DNA from: Cucumis sativus
Lineage: Eukaryota > Streptophyta > Magnoliopsida > Cucurbitales > Cucurbitaceae
NCBI RefSeq assembly: GCF_000004075.3
Contig: NC_026655.2
Coordinates: 24,227,489 to 24,291,488 of the forward strand
Direction: 5' to 3'
Length of the DNA: 64,000 nucleotides
Shown: positions 62,690 through 64,000 of the stretch, in pieces
How positions within the stretch are numbered: position 1 is the stretch's first letter
How the letters are laid out: every line of letters begins with the position of its first letter
Notes under the pieces: generated by a model
The model's database searches: none
What the model was told of the DNA's origin: nothing
The model's input: the letters and a program-made list of their open reading frames with translations, nothing else
Translations under genes and position numbers: made by a program

Positions 62690-64000
62690 CAATTTGAAGG
62701 TAGAATTCAGTGTTGATGTCATTTTGAAACTTAATTGGGTCAAATTGAAGTCGAGAGGCATCAACCGAGACAAAAGAGTGAAGAAAAAGGGCTATTTGAT
62801 CCTTTGCCTTACAACATAGCGGCACCCTACAAAGCGCCACGGCACTCAAATCATTCTCTAATTGGGAATATGAGTTTGTATACAATATTGAGAATCTGAT
62901 CCCTCTCCGCTTCGTAGGAGTTCTTTTGTCCTCTTTTTCTTCCTCTCATATAAAACCTTCCTTATGTTCCTTCTCTAAGCTTTCTCTTGATGGATAGGCT
63001 TTCCTCTTCTAAAACCTACTATTTGCACGAAAGCCTATCTTCCTATATCCTCTTATTGCTTTAATCTTTTTCTTCCTCTTGTAGGATAGGCTTTCTTCTT
63101 CCTAACCTACCTATGAGAGATAGCAGGAGGCGGCGACAGTGTACGTAGCCTTTGCTTTGACCTGCAGTTTTCCTTATTTTCTTGTGAATGCGGTGGCAAC
63201 AAGTTGGAACCTTTTCTCATCTTGAAGAGTGAGGGGACAAGATATGTTATTAATTAAGAAATATACCTGCCTTACTAAAGAGAGAGAGCTCCCTAACCTA
63301 TAGAAGATGAGGCAACTTCTGCACAACTACTACTTTTTTCAAGAGATAAGACTCAATCAGATTCATGACACACGGCCAGATGAGCTTACTCACGTAACTG
63401 AACAAAGTGGAAAACTCACAATACGAGAGCTAAGGACCCTTGAATGAGACTAGAGAGGAGCAAAGCGACGAGACCCATGTAGCGGTTATTCAGTTGAGGC
63501 CGATAAAGTTCCTCCGTGCATACTTAGTTAGGTGCTCCAGATTGGTATGCATATGCCCCATGGTTCATAGGTCTTACAAATACTAGCCTATTATAGCCTT
63601 TTCTTTGATAGAATTACTCTTGGACCTACCTTGGCCTTCATTCCCTGTCATCCAATGTGCCTGTTCTTGGGAATCTTTAGTTTGTCCCTTCACTCTACCT
63701 CTTTCTTTCTACCACGGTGTGGGGAGGATTCAACTATAGTAGAGTTTATCCCTTCCATTATTTATACTCGTTCATCCTATGAAATATAATAATTGGGCTT
63801 TGCAACAAGAGGGAACCACAGAGCGGTTTTAAGGGAAAGAAGAGAAACTTAAGGAAGTTTAAGATAAAGTCAGCAAGAGAAACTTAAGGATTCGAAATAA
63901 AGGAATAAAAGGATATTTCAAAGGGAAAGCACCTAAAAGAAGAAAACTACTCCTTCGGATCAAACGGAATAAAAAGATTAAAGGAACAAGGGGATATAGA
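62690..64000. other. Segment of different composition, possibly organelle-derived
   Basis: The GC content is visibly higher and the texture changes (GGCGGCGACAGTGTACG, CGACGAGACCCATGTAG, GAGGGAACCACAGAGCGG), resembling plant mitochondrial intergenic DNA. No organellar gene is recognised. A near-repeat GGATAGGCTTTC(C/T)TCTTC occurs at about 62994 and 63084. Origin is unproven; a transposon fragment is an alternative. Confidence 0.3.

Overview
The window is nuclear DNA of a flowering plant. It is very AT-rich, its genes are short and intron-split with canonical GT-AG junctions, and it carries plant-specific families (Di19, DPD1, B-class GATA, CBP60), LINE, copia and CACTA debris and a nuclear tRNA-Leu. 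The style suggests a Cucurbitaceae (Cucumis-like) genome; that is inference, not a database result. All exon models were built by eye from conserved motifs, splice dinucleotides and phase. Every protein-coding gene found lies on the minus strand.

Layout. 1-8.1 kb holds three unrelated single-copy genes: the 5' part of a Di19 zinc-finger gene (runs off the left edge), a complete DPD1-type organellar exonuclease gene, and a small GATA factor gene. A tRNA-Leu(AAG) sits at 9.74 kb. From about 9.85 to 41 kb the window is a tandem array of three segmental repeat units of roughly 7-12 kb, each carrying one CALMODULIN-BINDING PROTEIN 60-like gene (A 11.3-13.7, B 27.9-30.7, C 36.6-39.0 kb). Units 2 and 3 also carry a long foldback element. 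Unit 2 has a unit-specific insertion of about 2.7 kb and is followed by a 3'-truncated, intronless Ca2+-ATPase pseudogene. Gene B is broken by a copia-like solo LTR in exon 1. A fourth, more diverged and apparently intact CBP60 gene (D, 8 coding exons) lies at 49.1-53.3 kb, and one relic exon of a fifth copy survives at 57.0-57.1 kb.

The remaining sequence is AT-rich intergenic DNA with 5'-truncated LINE copies (15.7, 42.4, 44.5-46.5, 55.5, 57.3-58.0 kb), CACTA-type termini (16.5, 20.4 kb), short tandem repeats, an inverted duplication flanking gene D (47.9 / 55.4-56.0 kb) and a final 1.3 kb of different base composition (62.7-64 kb), possibly organelle-derived.

Function. CBP60 proteins are plant-specific DNA-binding, often calmodulin-binding transcription factors; several promote salicylic-acid immunity. 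The window is therefore best read as a young and still changing CBP60 cluster: duplicated genes, one knocked out by an LTR, divergent C-termini, and unstable pyrimidine repeats in intron 1.
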